Positions 54,276-61,872 of a DNA stretch of 64,000 nucleotides are shown here, one piece after another. Where the stretch lies: the NCBI RefSeq assembly GCF_900156435.1, contig NZ_FTPQ01000002.1:248001-312000 (forward strand), read 5' to 3'. The notes under the pieces were generated by a model that was not told where the DNA came from, ran no database searches, and saw nothing but the letters and a program-made list of their open reading frames with translations. The stretch's first letter is position 1, and the number at the start of each line of letters is the position of its first letter. The DNA comes from Microbacterium sp. RU1D (GTDB lineage Bacteria; Actinomycetota; Actinomycetes; Actinomycetales; Microbacteriaceae). Made by a program: the position numbers and the translations under genes.

Positions 54276-56039
54276 TCAGGCGGGGGTGCCGACGAACGCG
54301 AAGGACTCCTCGCGGACGTTCATGGTTTCGAGGTAGCCGACGTTGGCGCGGTCCACTCCGCCGCGGGCGATGTCGATGGCGTCGAAGGAGATGGGCGTGG
54401 TGCCGTGCTCGCGGAACTCGATGCCACCCTTGGCTCCCGCGATGGTCTGCGGGTCGGTGGCCTTGGTGCCGGGGAAGAACGCCTGGGGGGCCTTCTTGAC
54501 GATGACCTTGCCGCTGCCCGCGGTGATGCTGGCCTCTCCGGTGCCGACGCCGACCGACAGCTCCACGTACTCGGGGAGCAGGTCCTTGGGCGTGTAGATG
54601 AGCTGCTTCCAGGACGTGGGGTTGACGACGGCGAACGTGGGGGTGTCGTCGGCGTCGGTGACCACCTCGATGGCCTGGATGAGCTGCACCGCGGCCGGGT
54701 AGTAGGCGAGGTTGGCCGGAGTGCCGGCGGGCAGGGAGTCGGGCGCGATGCGGCGCGACAGGGCGGCACCCGCGCCGCGGGAGGCGATGGCGAACAGGTC
54801 GCGGAGGGCGTCCTGGTCGGTGACGCGGGCGTAGCTGTCGGCCACGAGCTTGAACAGCTCCTCGAGCACGTCGGCTCCGCCTTCGAGGTCGAACCACTCG
54901 CGGGCGATGTCGGCGGCCCAGCCGTACTTGCGCAGGGACGACTTGCGGGTGTCGGTGCTCGCGCCACCTGTGGGCATGTCGGCCTTGTTGCCCTGCCAGG
55001 TCTGCACGAGCTCGCCGTCCGCGGTCATCGTGTAGCCCTTGCGCCCACCGAGCTGGATGCCGCCGAAGACGTGCGTTCCGAGGTCGATGTACTTGCGCTG
55101 GTAGCGGCGACCCTGCCAGAGCTTGCCGACCCACGCGGGCTGGAGCACGCCGGAGTCGGCGGTCGTGAGGCCACCGGGCGCGTTGTAGGTGATGTCGGCC
55201 AGCGCGGCGAGGAGCGTGACGGCATCCTCGACGGCACCGGGTTCGCGGTTCTTGATGGCCGCGATGGAGGCGAAGACGGTGCCGAGGTCGATGTCTTCGG
55301 CCTTCATCTTGCCGTCCTTGGCCCGCGGCGCGGAGCCGAGGAAGGTGGCCGGGACGGTGATCAGAGTCGGCTCGGGGGTGGCGGTGGCGTTCAACGTGGT
55401 CTCCTTGTCGGGTTCGTTCTCGGTGTCGGTGTCGGTGTCCTCCGGGGCGTCGGAGTCGTCGAGCTTGGTGAGCTTGGTCGTGGTGGTGGTCTCTTCGATG
55501 CGCTGCCACTTGACGCCGCTGTCGTCGGTGAACTGCGTGACGTAGCGGCTGTCGCGGGAGGCGTTCGGGTCTTCCCACTCCGAGGACGAGGGAGTGTCTT
55601 CGGCAGCGAGGAGCGTTGCGCCCTCGAAGGCGGGACGCTCCACCTGGGCGGCGGCGAAGAGGACACCACCGGGAAGTGCTTTGCCTGCGCGAATGCGGAC
55701 GTTGGCGACTTCGGCGGAGAGGTGCTTGCGCTTACCGCTCTTGCCGTCCGCGTAGGCCTGGCGTCCTGCCGGGGTGTCGGCGTACTTGAACGTCGCGAAG
55801 GTGCCTTCCGGCTGTTCCCAGGCGTTGGTGAAGCCGCCGATGACGTTCTCCCGCTTGTGCTCCTCGTTGAGGGACATGCCGGTGAAGTCGGTGGGGATCA
55901 CCACGTCACCCTGGGCGAAGGTGAACATGCCGAGGTTGGAGCGACACTGCACCCCGTACGGGATGAGCAGGCCGGTGGCGGTCATGTCCGCGTCGGAGAA
56001 CTCCAGGGTTCCGGCGTCGATGATGACGGGTTCGATCAT
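54276..56039 (-). CDS. Prohead protease-major capsid protein fusion
   Basis: 587 residues in one frame. Residues ~1-145 are the capsid maturation serine protease: His61 in SLNEEHKRENVIGG and Ser108 in KRKHLSAEVANVRI. Residues ~146-245 are an acidic, Thr-rich linker (DTDTDTENEPDKETT) that could act as scaffold (delta) domain. From ~245 the HK97-type major capsid protein follows (for example ILQAIEVVTDADDTP-like helix, SWKQLIYTPKDLLPEYVELS, and ETMNVREESFAFVGTPA at the end). Most phages split protease and capsid; here one protein should self-cleave during assembly. Starts 4 bp after the portal stop. Confidence 0.9.
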   Translation of the reverse strand: MIEPVIIDAGTLEFSDADMTATGLLIPYGVQCRSNLGMFTFAQGDVVIPTDFTGMSLNEEHKRENVIGGFTNAWEQPEGTFATFKYADTPAGRQAYADGKSGKRKHLSAEVANVRIRAGKALPGGVLFAAAQVERPAFEGATLLAAEDTPSSSEWEDPNASRDSRYVTQFTDDSGVKWQRIEETTTTTKLTKLDDSDAPEDTDTDTENEPDKETTLNATATPEPTLITVPATFLGSAPRAKDGKMKAEDIDLGTVFASIAAIKNREPGAVEDAVTLLAALADITYNAPGGLTTADSGVLQPAWVGKLWQGRRYQRKYIDLGTHVFGGIQLGGRKGYTMTADGELVQTWQGNKADMPTGGASTDTRKSSLRKYGWAADIAREWFDLEGGADVLEELFKLVADSYARVTDQDALRDLFAIASRGAGAALSRRIAPDSLPAGTPANLAYYPAAVQLIQAIEVVTDADDTPTFAVVNPTSWKQLIYTPKDLLPEYVELSVGVGTGEASITAGSGKVIVKKAPQAFFPGTKATDPQTIAGAKGGIEFREHGTTPISFDAIDIARGGVDRANVGYLETMNVREESFAFVGTPA

Positions 56040-56042
56040 GGG

Positions 56043-57116
56043 TCAGTCCTCGCTGGTCTGGGGTGTGGTCGGCTGGGGAACGGAGAGATAGCGGGAGGCG
56101 TCCACGCGGATGGACTCGCCGGAGGGGCACACGTCGTCCAGCGAAAGGCGGTCTTCAATGGCGGAGGCGTACTTGTCCAGGCCGAAATCCCACAGCTCGT
56201 TGCGGTCGGCTCCGTCTTTGACGCCGGAGTACTTGATGTCGGTGCCGCCACCTTGGCGGGAGCCTTCGAGCAGTGAGGCGGGGATTCCCGCGTGGTTCGC
56301 GATGTCGAGTCGGACGCCATTGCGTGCGGACTCGAAGAGGTCGGTCTCGACACCGCCGGAGTAGTTCGGCTTGGCGTACTCGGGGCGGAGGGAAACTGCG
56401 CCGTTCTTGGCCTGGCGGTTCTTGATGTAGGTGCGGCGGAAGGTCTCGCGCTCCTCCTTGCCCCAGGCGTTCCAGTACTCCTTGGACAGCTCGATGTCCG
56501 TAGCGGGGATGGGGTTTTCCACGCGGTCCACGTAGGCGGCTTCGATGGCGCGCGCGCCGTGCATCGAGGTGCGGGCGTCCACGAGCATTCCGGAGGAGCC
56601 GTAGCCCAGGGGGATGGCGACGATGCGGTGCGTGTAGCGGGCGGGGACGAGACCCGCCTTTTGGTCGTTGACCCTGACGGAGCCGTCTTCGGCCACTTCC
56701 CACCACCCGTACGGGAGATGGAGCGCGTCCGTGATGGTCTGGCCGTCGAGCTGGAAGCCGATGGCGGCCCAGCCGTTCATGAACAGGTCGGAGGCGACGC
56801 CCCAGCGGAGGGCGCGCGGTCCGACGCCGCTGCGGGAGTTGACAAGCCATCTCGGTTGTGCGGCGACTTCGGCGTCACCGTTGTACTGTCGCCACGGGGT
56901 GCGGGCGAGGATCGAGCAGATGATGTCGTGGGAGCGCTTGACGGCGGGGATGCGGAGCGCGGTCTCGCGGGTGAGCGCGACGGTCTCTTCGTGCTCGGGG
57001 TAGAGGTCATCGACCAGGATTTTCTCCAGGGAGTCCTGGGATGCGAACGGGGTCACGAGCGGCAGTGCCGCCCGTGACCCGTACGTCTTCTCGATGTTCC
57101 GCCCGAAGATGCCCAC
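56043..57116 (-). CDS. Portal protein
   Basis: 357 residues (MGIFGRNIEKTYGSRAALPL). Portal-type motifs: RIPAVKRSHDIICSILARTP near the N-terminus, LPYGWWEVAEDGSVRVNDQ, and GIPASLLEGSRQGGGTDIKY. It forms the dodecameric DNA channel at one capsid vertex. At 357 residues it is shorter than most HK97 portals but keeps the clip and crown landmarks, consistent with the compact genome. Confidence 0.88.
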   Translation of the reverse strand: MGIFGRNIEKTYGSRAALPLVTPFASQDSLEKILVDDLYPEHEETVALTRETALRIPAVKRSHDIICSILARTPWRQYNGDAEVAAQPRWLVNSRSGVGPRALRWGVASDLFMNGWAAIGFQLDGQTITDALHLPYGWWEVAEDGSVRVNDQKAGLVPARYTHRIVAIPLGYGSSGMLVDARTSMHGARAIEAAYVDRVENPIPATDIELSKEYWNAWGKEERETFRRTYIKNRQAKNGAVSLRPEYAKPNYSGGVETDLFESARNGVRLDIANHAGIPASLLEGSRQGGGTDIKYSGVKDGADRNELWDFGLDKYASAIEDRLSLDDVCPSGESIRVDASRYLSVPQPTTPQTSED

Positions 57117-57140
57117 ATCTCAGAGCGTCGTGGCCGTCTT

Positions 57141-57344
57141 CTAAATCGGACGAACGCCTTGGGTGGCGGCGTAGGCGTGCGCGGCCCTCTTGGCTTGGTG
57201 CTGGCCGGGGTGGACGCGTTGCTCGTGGTCCACTGCGCACACCCATCCCTCTTCGACGTCGAAGCGGAACGCGGACCAGTGGGGGCATTCGTCGCAGACG
57301 ATGACGACGCCGGTCACCTTGGACTTGTCGAGGCGGAGGGTCAT
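57141..57344 (-). CDS. Small Cys/His-rich phage protein
   Basis: 67 residues (MTLRLDKSKVTGVVIVCDEC). CDECPHW, later WVCAVDHEQRVHPGQ and a basic C-terminus; two Cys plus Cys/His could bind zinc. Similar small proteins occur between terminase and portal in actinophages. Role unknown. Confidence 0.68.
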   Translation of the reverse strand: MTLRLDKSKVTGVVIVCDECPHWSAFRFDVEEGWVCAVDHEQRVHPGQHQAKRAAHAYAATQGVRPI

Positions 57345-57356
57345 GGTGGAGTCTCC

Positions 57357-58976
57357 TCAGAAGCTGTCGTCGGGCGACTGGATGGCGGGCATGTCTTCGA
57401 GCCAGTGCAGCGCGAGCGCGGCGGCTTCGAGGGGGGTCACGTCGAAATCGGGGTCATCCTTCGGCGCGCCGAAGCGCCACGTCCCGTAGTTGCCAAAAGA
57501 CTGACGGGTGGCGCGGGCGGCGGCAGCGTCCAGCTTCTCGTGACCGAAGACGACGACGGTGCCGGTGGTGATGGCCTTGAACAATGCGACCGCGGAGCGC
57601 GGAATGTCGGCGGCGACGCTGCCGCGCAGGAGCGGGACGGGGTTGGCGAGGATGACTTCCTTCTCCACCACGTCCTCCGTGTAGCCGCGCTTGTCGTAGC
57701 CGAGGACGAGACCGGGACGCTTGCGGAGCTTGTCGATTACTTCGCGGGCCAGGCCAGGTGTCCCCTCCTGCCAGTGCCAGAGGGCGATGGCTCGGCGGCG
57801 TGGGCGCTCGCGGCCCCCGTCCAACTCGTAGGCCTCGTCCACGAGGTCCGTCGTCGGCTCCTCGTACTCCCAGGCGACGGCGAGGGAGGCGGTGAGTCCG
57901 AGGTGGTGGACCTTCAGGGCAACGCTGAGGTGCCGCGGCAGCTCAGCGGGGAAGCCGTGCTGCGCGCGGCGAGCGGCCCAGAGGGCGGGAGGGATGAGCG
58001 TGTCAGCCGCGCCCTCAAAACCGAACTGTCCGCCGTACTCGATGAGGAAGTCGTCGAGCTTGACCTTGTGGAAGGAGCGCTTGACGGCTTCGACGGGGGT
58101 GGTGAAGCTGACGCCCGTGTGTGTGTTCTCGATCCATTCGCGCATGCGACCGCCCGTGGCCCCGGTGAGGGGGTGGGGCATGTCCGGCTCCCACGACACG
58201 AGCTGCTCGCGCTCGGTGGTCTCGGGGATGCCGTGCCAAAGGACGTTGGCGTCGGGGTCGTGAAGCGAGCGCCAGAGGAGGTTGCCTGTGCGCCACTTGG
58301 CGCCGGTCCCGGCGAGTACGAATTGCGCGCCCTCCTTGGTGTCCATGGTCGGGATGACGGCGCGCTCCACGTCCTCGCCTTGCTCGATGTCGGCCTCCGC
58401 CGCTTCATCGCCAAAGGCGAAGTCGAATCCGCCGGAGCGGAAGCCCTCGCCGTTGGGGGTGTAGACGTTGAGGAAGGATCCGGTGTCGCGGAACTCCAGG
58501 TGCTCGGTGCCCTTGCCGACGTTGATCTTGATGGGGCTGACGCGCTCGTCGGGGTATACGCGGCGCAGGTGCGCCACGATGTCCTTGCGGAACCGCTCCC
58601 CCGCCTTGGCTCCGGTGGTGAACATGGTCCACCCGACCTGGTAGTCCTCGCGGTGGTAGCACCGTCCGAGCATGACGGCCTGGACGGCGGTCGTCTTGGT
58701 GGAGCGTCGGGCCTCGTCGATGGCGTTCATGAACACGCCCGCGGCGAGGAGGTCGGCCACCATGAGCTGCGCGGGCGACGGCCCCATGCCCCCGTCCCCC
58801 GCGCGCGACCGCTTGTCGAGGCGGAGCAGCCGCGCCCCTTCGATGAATTCGCCGCGTGATTGCTCGGTGGTGACGAGGGTGGGCGAGCTGATGAGGTGCA
58901 GCGGGTCGAGGCGGGAGCGCCATTCGAGCCAGTTGGCTTCGGACCACAGATCGGTGAGGAGCGGAGTGCGGGTCAT
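57357..58976 (-). CDS. Terminase large subunit
   Basis: 539 residues from ATG (MTRTPLLTDLWSEANWLEWR). The motor domain has a deviant Walker A (ARRSTKTT, 89-96), a Walker B FDFAFGDEAA (184-192, Asp-Glu pair), and the downstream PTMDTKEGAQFVLAGTGAKW coupling region. The nuclease half follows (HLSVALKVHHLGLTASLAVA, then LVDEAYELDGGRER), with weaker metal-binding motifs. It packages DNA into the prohead. No small terminase gene is visible next to it. Confidence 0.88.
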   Translation of the reverse strand: MTRTPLLTDLWSEANWLEWRSRLDPLHLISSPTLVTTEQSRGEFIEGARLLRLDKRSRAGDGGMGPSPAQLMVADLLAAGVFMNAIDEARRSTKTTAVQAVMLGRCYHREDYQVGWTMFTTGAKAGERFRKDIVAHLRRVYPDERVSPIKINVGKGTEHLEFRDTGSFLNVYTPNGEGFRSGGFDFAFGDEAAEADIEQGEDVERAVIPTMDTKEGAQFVLAGTGAKWRTGNLLWRSLHDPDANVLWHGIPETTEREQLVSWEPDMPHPLTGATGGRMREWIENTHTGVSFTTPVEAVKRSFHKVKLDDFLIEYGGQFGFEGAADTLIPPALWAARRAQHGFPAELPRHLSVALKVHHLGLTASLAVAWEYEEPTTDLVDEAYELDGGRERPRRRAIALWHWQEGTPGLAREVIDKLRKRPGLVLGYDKRGYTEDVVEKEVILANPVPLLRGSVAADIPRSAVALFKAITTGTVVVFGHEKLDAAAARATRQSFGNYGTWRFGAPKDDPDFDVTPLEAAALALHWLEDMPAIQSPDDSF

Positions 58977-59055
58977 GGTGTCTCCCAGGTCAGGGGGGGA
59001 AAGTGCTGTTGGAGCCGTAGGCGGGGGTGCGACCGCGCGACCAAAAAAACGCGGG

Positions 59056-59397
59056 TCACCACGGCGCGAGGCCGGATCGGTCGGGGCCGGATCGGCCGGC
59101 AGCTCGTGTCGGACGGTGCGGGCGAGGGCGGCGCGCGCGGTCGCGAGTGTTGGTGATAGCCGCGCCCCTCCGTCCCCCCTCGCTGCGGTTGCAGGGCACG
59201 CACTCGGGAGCGAGGTTGCTGCGCGAGTGTCCGCCGTTCGGGTCGAGGTGACCCACGTCGAAGCGCTGGCCCGGTTCGATGGGGCAGCCTCGTCGCCAGC
59301 AGCGGACCTCGTTGCCGTAGGCCCAGTCGCGTCGGACCTGCGCGCGCACGATGCGGGCGTTGGCCAGGAACTCGGGGTCGGTGTGCTTGTCACTCAT
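59056..59397 (-). CDS. HNH endonuclease
   Basis: 113 residues (MSDKHTDPEFLANARIVRAQ). Zn-binding and catalytic motif: CWRRGCPIEPG, FDVGHLDPNGGHSRSNLAPE, and CVPCNRSEGG, i.e. the H-N-H array with two CxxC-like pairs. HNH enzymes of this kind sit beside large terminase in many phages and assist cos cleavage. The tail after the domain is Arg/Pro-rich. Confidence 0.85.
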   Translation of the reverse strand: MSDKHTDPEFLANARIVRAQVRRDWAYGNEVRCWRRGCPIEPGQRFDVGHLDPNGGHSRSNLAPECVPCNRSEGGRRGAAITNTRDRARRPRPHRPTRAAGRSGPDRSGLAPW

Positions 59398-59656
59398 GGG
59401 TGGTCCACCCGGTCCAGGTCCATGCGCACTCCTTCTCTCTTCTCTTTCCTGTGTGTGTATGGGTAAGGAGATAGGTGGACCGCCTGGACCACCCCTTGTC
59501 CTGACTGGCATTCCGCCTGGACCACCTGCCTGGACCGGCTGGACCGCGGGGCTGGACCACCCCGGGATTCCTCCCGGAGGGTCGGTTTTTCTGGGGTGCG
59601 GGGTGCGGTGGTCCGGGCGTGCGGTCCACCCGTCACGCCGTGCGCCTGGCCCATGG
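59398..59656. other. 259-bp non-coding region of the prophage
   Basis: No convincing gene lies between the HNH and helicase genes. The region holds five direct CTGGACC copies, one inverted copy, a pyrimidine-rich run (CCTTCTCTCTTCTCTTTCC, about 59,430-59,449) and a short hairpin with T-run near 59,570-59,590. It is the best candidate for the phage origin or cos site. Confidence 0.6.
59411..59558. repeat. Iterated CTGGACC repeats
   Basis: CTGGACC occurs at 59,484, 59,517, 59,530, 59,539 and 59,552, most followed by A/G-C-C or GC; its inverse GGTCCAG lies at 59,411. Spacings are 33, 13, 9 and 13 bp. They lie between the helicase and HNH genes. Confidence 0.75.
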
Positions 59657-60955
59657 TCATGCGTCCTGGAGGCGCAGCATGACGCTGATGCCGACGTAAT
59701 GCCACGTGCGTGCGGTGCCGACGCGGGGGCGGGTGCGGGTAATGCCGAGCTGCTTCAGGCGGAGGCCGAAGGGACCGGAAGCCATGGGTGAGTAGCCGTT
59801 GCGTCGGCACCACCCGGCGTAGACGCGGTACACGTCGGCGCAGGGTGCGTCCTGGTCTGGCCCCTGGAAGACGTTCTCGTCTTCATCCAGCCACAGCATG
59901 AAGGGGTCGGCGGCGTCGTGCATGCGCTCGGTGGCCTCTTCGGCGGCGGCGGGTGGTGCGAACTTGCCGCGGTTCATGAGGCGGCGCAGGCCGTCCATGG
60001 CGAGGTTGAAGACGCCGGAGATGTCGTCCAAGAGGAGCTGCTCATCGAAGGCCTGGCCGGTGTCCACCCGCTGCTTGAAGTCGATGACGAGCCAGCGCCG
60101 TCGCCAGCCAACCGAGTTGTCCGAGGTGCGGAAGTGCTCGTTGTTGGCGAACAGGGGCACGGCGTAGGGCACGAACTCGAAGGAGTGCCCGAACTTGCGG
60201 GAGGCGTTGATGGAGTCCCCGCCCGTGATCTCTTTGAGGATCTGAGGGTCCGACAGGAACTTGCTCGATAGGTCGCCAGAGATGTTGGCCACCATGCCGT
60301 AGAGCGAGGCAGTGGCGAAGCGGTCGTCCACGAGCTGGTGCATGGACACGGAGGAGTAGTTGCCGCGCCCGAGCATGGCCCGCAGGAGGCGGAGGAGCGT
60401 GCCTTTTCCGTTTCCGCCCTCGCCGTGCAGGACGATGGCCTTCTGGAACGGGTTGCCGGTCATGAGCATGTAGCCGAGGACCTCCCAGACGTGGCGTTGC
60501 AGCTCGGGATCGTCGGGGAAGACCTGATCCAGCCACGCCATGAACGAGTGCGGGACGGCTCCGCGGTCGTGCTCGATGGGGAGCTTGGTGGTTGCTCCGA
60601 GGCCGGGTGAGTGCTCTTGGAGGGTGTCGTCGGCCCACCAGTAGATGCCGTTCTCCAGGACGATGTAGTCGAGGTATCCGCGGGGCAGCTCGGGGAGGCC
60701 GATGGTGGGCAGGTCGATGTTGAGCAGGTGGGCCATGGTCTGTCCGCACACGCTCGCGGAGTAGCGTGCGCCGAGGGCTTTTGCGGTGCGCTTGGTGACG
60801 ACATCGGAGTCCCGGACGTAGATGCCGTTGCGGTACTCGTACATGTCGCCGTCGAGGCCGCGGCCTAGGGCTGTCGGCGTGAACGCCACGTGATCCGCGA
60901 TCAGCGTGGCGTCCAGGCGATTGGTGTCCGGGTCGATGAACTGGCTGACGCTCAC
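59657..60955 (-). CDS. SF3 helicase (D5_N/P4-type) replication protein
   Basis: 432 residues from GTG. Residues 1-130 look like the D5_N region. The SF3 ATPase has Walker A HGEGGNGKGTLL (about 177-188), Walker B VANISGDLSSKF, and sensor region ANNEHFRTSDNSVGWRRRW. The C-terminal ~110 residues (YRVYAGWCRRNGYSPMASGP) resemble the helix-turn-helix end of phage/plasmid primases. No N-terminal primase (AEP/prim-pol) is present, so the phage appears to rely on host priming. Only replication gene in the element. Confidence 0.88.
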   Translation of the reverse strand: MSVSQFIDPDTNRLDATLIADHVAFTPTALGRGLDGDMYEYRNGIYVRDSDVVTKRTAKALGARYSASVCGQTMAHLLNIDLPTIGLPELPRGYLDYIVLENGIYWWADDTLQEHSPGLGATTKLPIEHDRGAVPHSFMAWLDQVFPDDPELQRHVWEVLGYMLMTGNPFQKAIVLHGEGGNGKGTLLRLLRAMLGRGNYSSVSMHQLVDDRFATASLYGMVANISGDLSSKFLSDPQILKEITGGDSINASRKFGHSFEFVPYAVPLFANNEHFRTSDNSVGWRRRWLVIDFKQRVDTGQAFDEQLLLDDISGVFNLAMDGLRRLMNRGKFAPPAAAEEATERMHDAADPFMLWLDEDENVFQGPDQDAPCADVYRVYAGWCRRNGYSPMASGPFGLRLKQLGITRTRPRVGTARTWHYVGISVMLRLQDA

Positions 60956-61071
60956 TTGCGCGTCCTACGTTCGCGCCGACGTGGCGCGGTCCAGACGATG
61001 GCCAAGTATGCCCAGAGCATTCCCGCGATTGGCAGACCAATCTGCCAGGGCATGGCGTCGGGATTAAGCAT
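60952..61071 (-). CDS. Tiny membrane peptide
   Basis: 39 residues (MLNPDAMPWQIGLPIAGMLW) with one helix and a very basic end (RRRERRTRK). Its stop overlaps the helicase start (GTGA) and its own start overlaps the upstream gene, so tight coupling supports it as a real gene. Function unknown. Confidence 0.6.
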   Translation of the reverse strand: MLNPDAMPWQIGLPIAGMLWAYLAIVWTAPRRRERRTRK

Positions 61072-61312
61072 CGGTCGGCCCTTCCAAGACGTGGCGGAGA
61101 AGGTGCATGTAGCCCTGAGCGTCGGGGCCATCCGTGAGGAGGAGCGCGACGCCGCCGAGCGCGCGGCGCGCATCTTCGATGTAGACGAGGGCGACCTCTT
61201 CGTCGTGCCGGCCAATGGCGGAAGCGGCCATGTTGACGCAGTGAAGGGCGGCTTGCAGCTCGTGCCACCGTGCGGTCTCGATGGTGGGTGCGGGCGTGGG
61301 GTCGGCCATCAT
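61064..61312 (-). CDS. Small early phage protein
   Basis: 82 residues (MMADPTPAPTIETARWHELQ). A helical protein with ALHCVNMAASAIGRHDEEVA and LLLTDGPDAQGYMHLLRHVL. Overlaps both neighbours (ATGA at the upstream stop). No family recognised; part of the early operon. Confidence 0.65.
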   Translation of the reverse strand: MMADPTPAPTIETARWHELQAALHCVNMAASAIGRHDEEVALVYIEDARRALGGVALLLTDGPDAQGYMHLLRHVLEGPTDA

Positions 61313-61587
61313 GAGTCCTTCCGGGCGTCGATCCATGACGCAGACGGGTCGGGAGGATCAGCCGGTCCGATACCCCCTGCCGAGTAGGCCGCGACTCCTT
61401 CGCGCGCTGCATCTGAGCGCAGCTCCCGGAATTCAGCGGGTGAGTTGTTCGCGCGGGCGTACCAGTAGTCGGCGTCCGACTCGGCGCGGGCGAGGGCGGG
61501 CGACAGTACGGCCCATGCGGCGCGGAAGCCGCGCGCCCACGCGCGTCCGTCGTCGGCCTGGCCGCGCGGGTGGGCAATGGCGCTCAC
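61309..61587 (-). CDS. Small early phage protein
   Basis: 92 residues from GTG overlapping the excisionase stop (VSAIAHPRGQADDGRAWARG). Helical middle (AVLSPALARAESDADYWYAR), acidic/Pro-rich end. The frame is open far upstream, but only this part is coupled and coding-like. Unknown function. Confidence 0.6.
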   Translation of the reverse strand: MSAIAHPRGQADDGRAWARGFRAAWAVLSPALARAESDADYWYARANNSPAEFRELRSDAAREGVAAYSAGGIGPADPPDPSASWIDARKDS

Positions 61588-61787
61588 TGCGCAGGCTCCC
61601 ACGGCTCGTTGGCGAGGATGGCCTCCACCTGAGCTGGGTTGAACAGGAACGCGCCGCGCGGCCCGGGCAGACGCTTCACGGGAGTCAGCCGCCCGTCCTG
61701 CACCATGCGCGTGACGGTCTTCACTGACTTGTCGAGCGCTTCGGCCACCTCCGCCGAAGTCATGGCCTGAGAATACGGATTGGACAT
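61584..61787 (-). CDS. Excisionase/Cro-like helix-turn-helix protein
   Basis: 67 residues (MSNPYSQAMTSAEVAEALDK). A MerR/excisionase-type winged helix: TSAEVAEALDKSVKTVTRMV followed by GRLTPVKRLPGPRGAFLFNP. It is the first gene of the lytic strand, divergent from the repressor by 85 bp, so it may be both recombination directionality factor and early regulator. No Shine-Dalgarno precedes the ATG; a leaderless transcript is likely. Confidence 0.82.
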   Translation of the reverse strand: MSNPYSQAMTSAEVAEALDKSVKTVTRMVQDGRLTPVKRLPGPRGAFLFNPAQVEAILANEPWEPAQ

Positions 61788-61872
61788 GCGACAAAGCATG
61801 CGTGTTGCTTTGGCGTATGTCAAACGATGACCCACTTGCGGCGTGTCTCGGCAATGTCCTATCGTTTGACGC
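61788..61872. promoter_or_regulatory. Genetic-switch intergenic region with two divergent promoters
   Basis: Lytic promoter (minus): perfect -35 TTGACA (61,823-61,818), 17-bp spacer, weak -10 CATGCT (61,800-61,795), predicted start within a base or two of the excisionase ATG. Repressor promoter (plus): -35 TTGCGG (61,836-61,841), 18-bp spacer, -10 TATCGT (61,860-61,865), predicted start at the repressor ATG. Both genes would be leaderless or nearly so. Confidence 0.6.
61819..61870. promoter_or_regulatory. Inverted operator arms of the phage switch
   Basis: GTCAAACGAT (61,819-61,828) and its perfect inverse ATCGTTTGAC (61,861-61,870), separated by 32 bp. One arm covers the -35 of the lytic promoter and the other the -10 of the repressor promoter, as expected for repressor/Cro binding. 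Confidence 0.7.
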
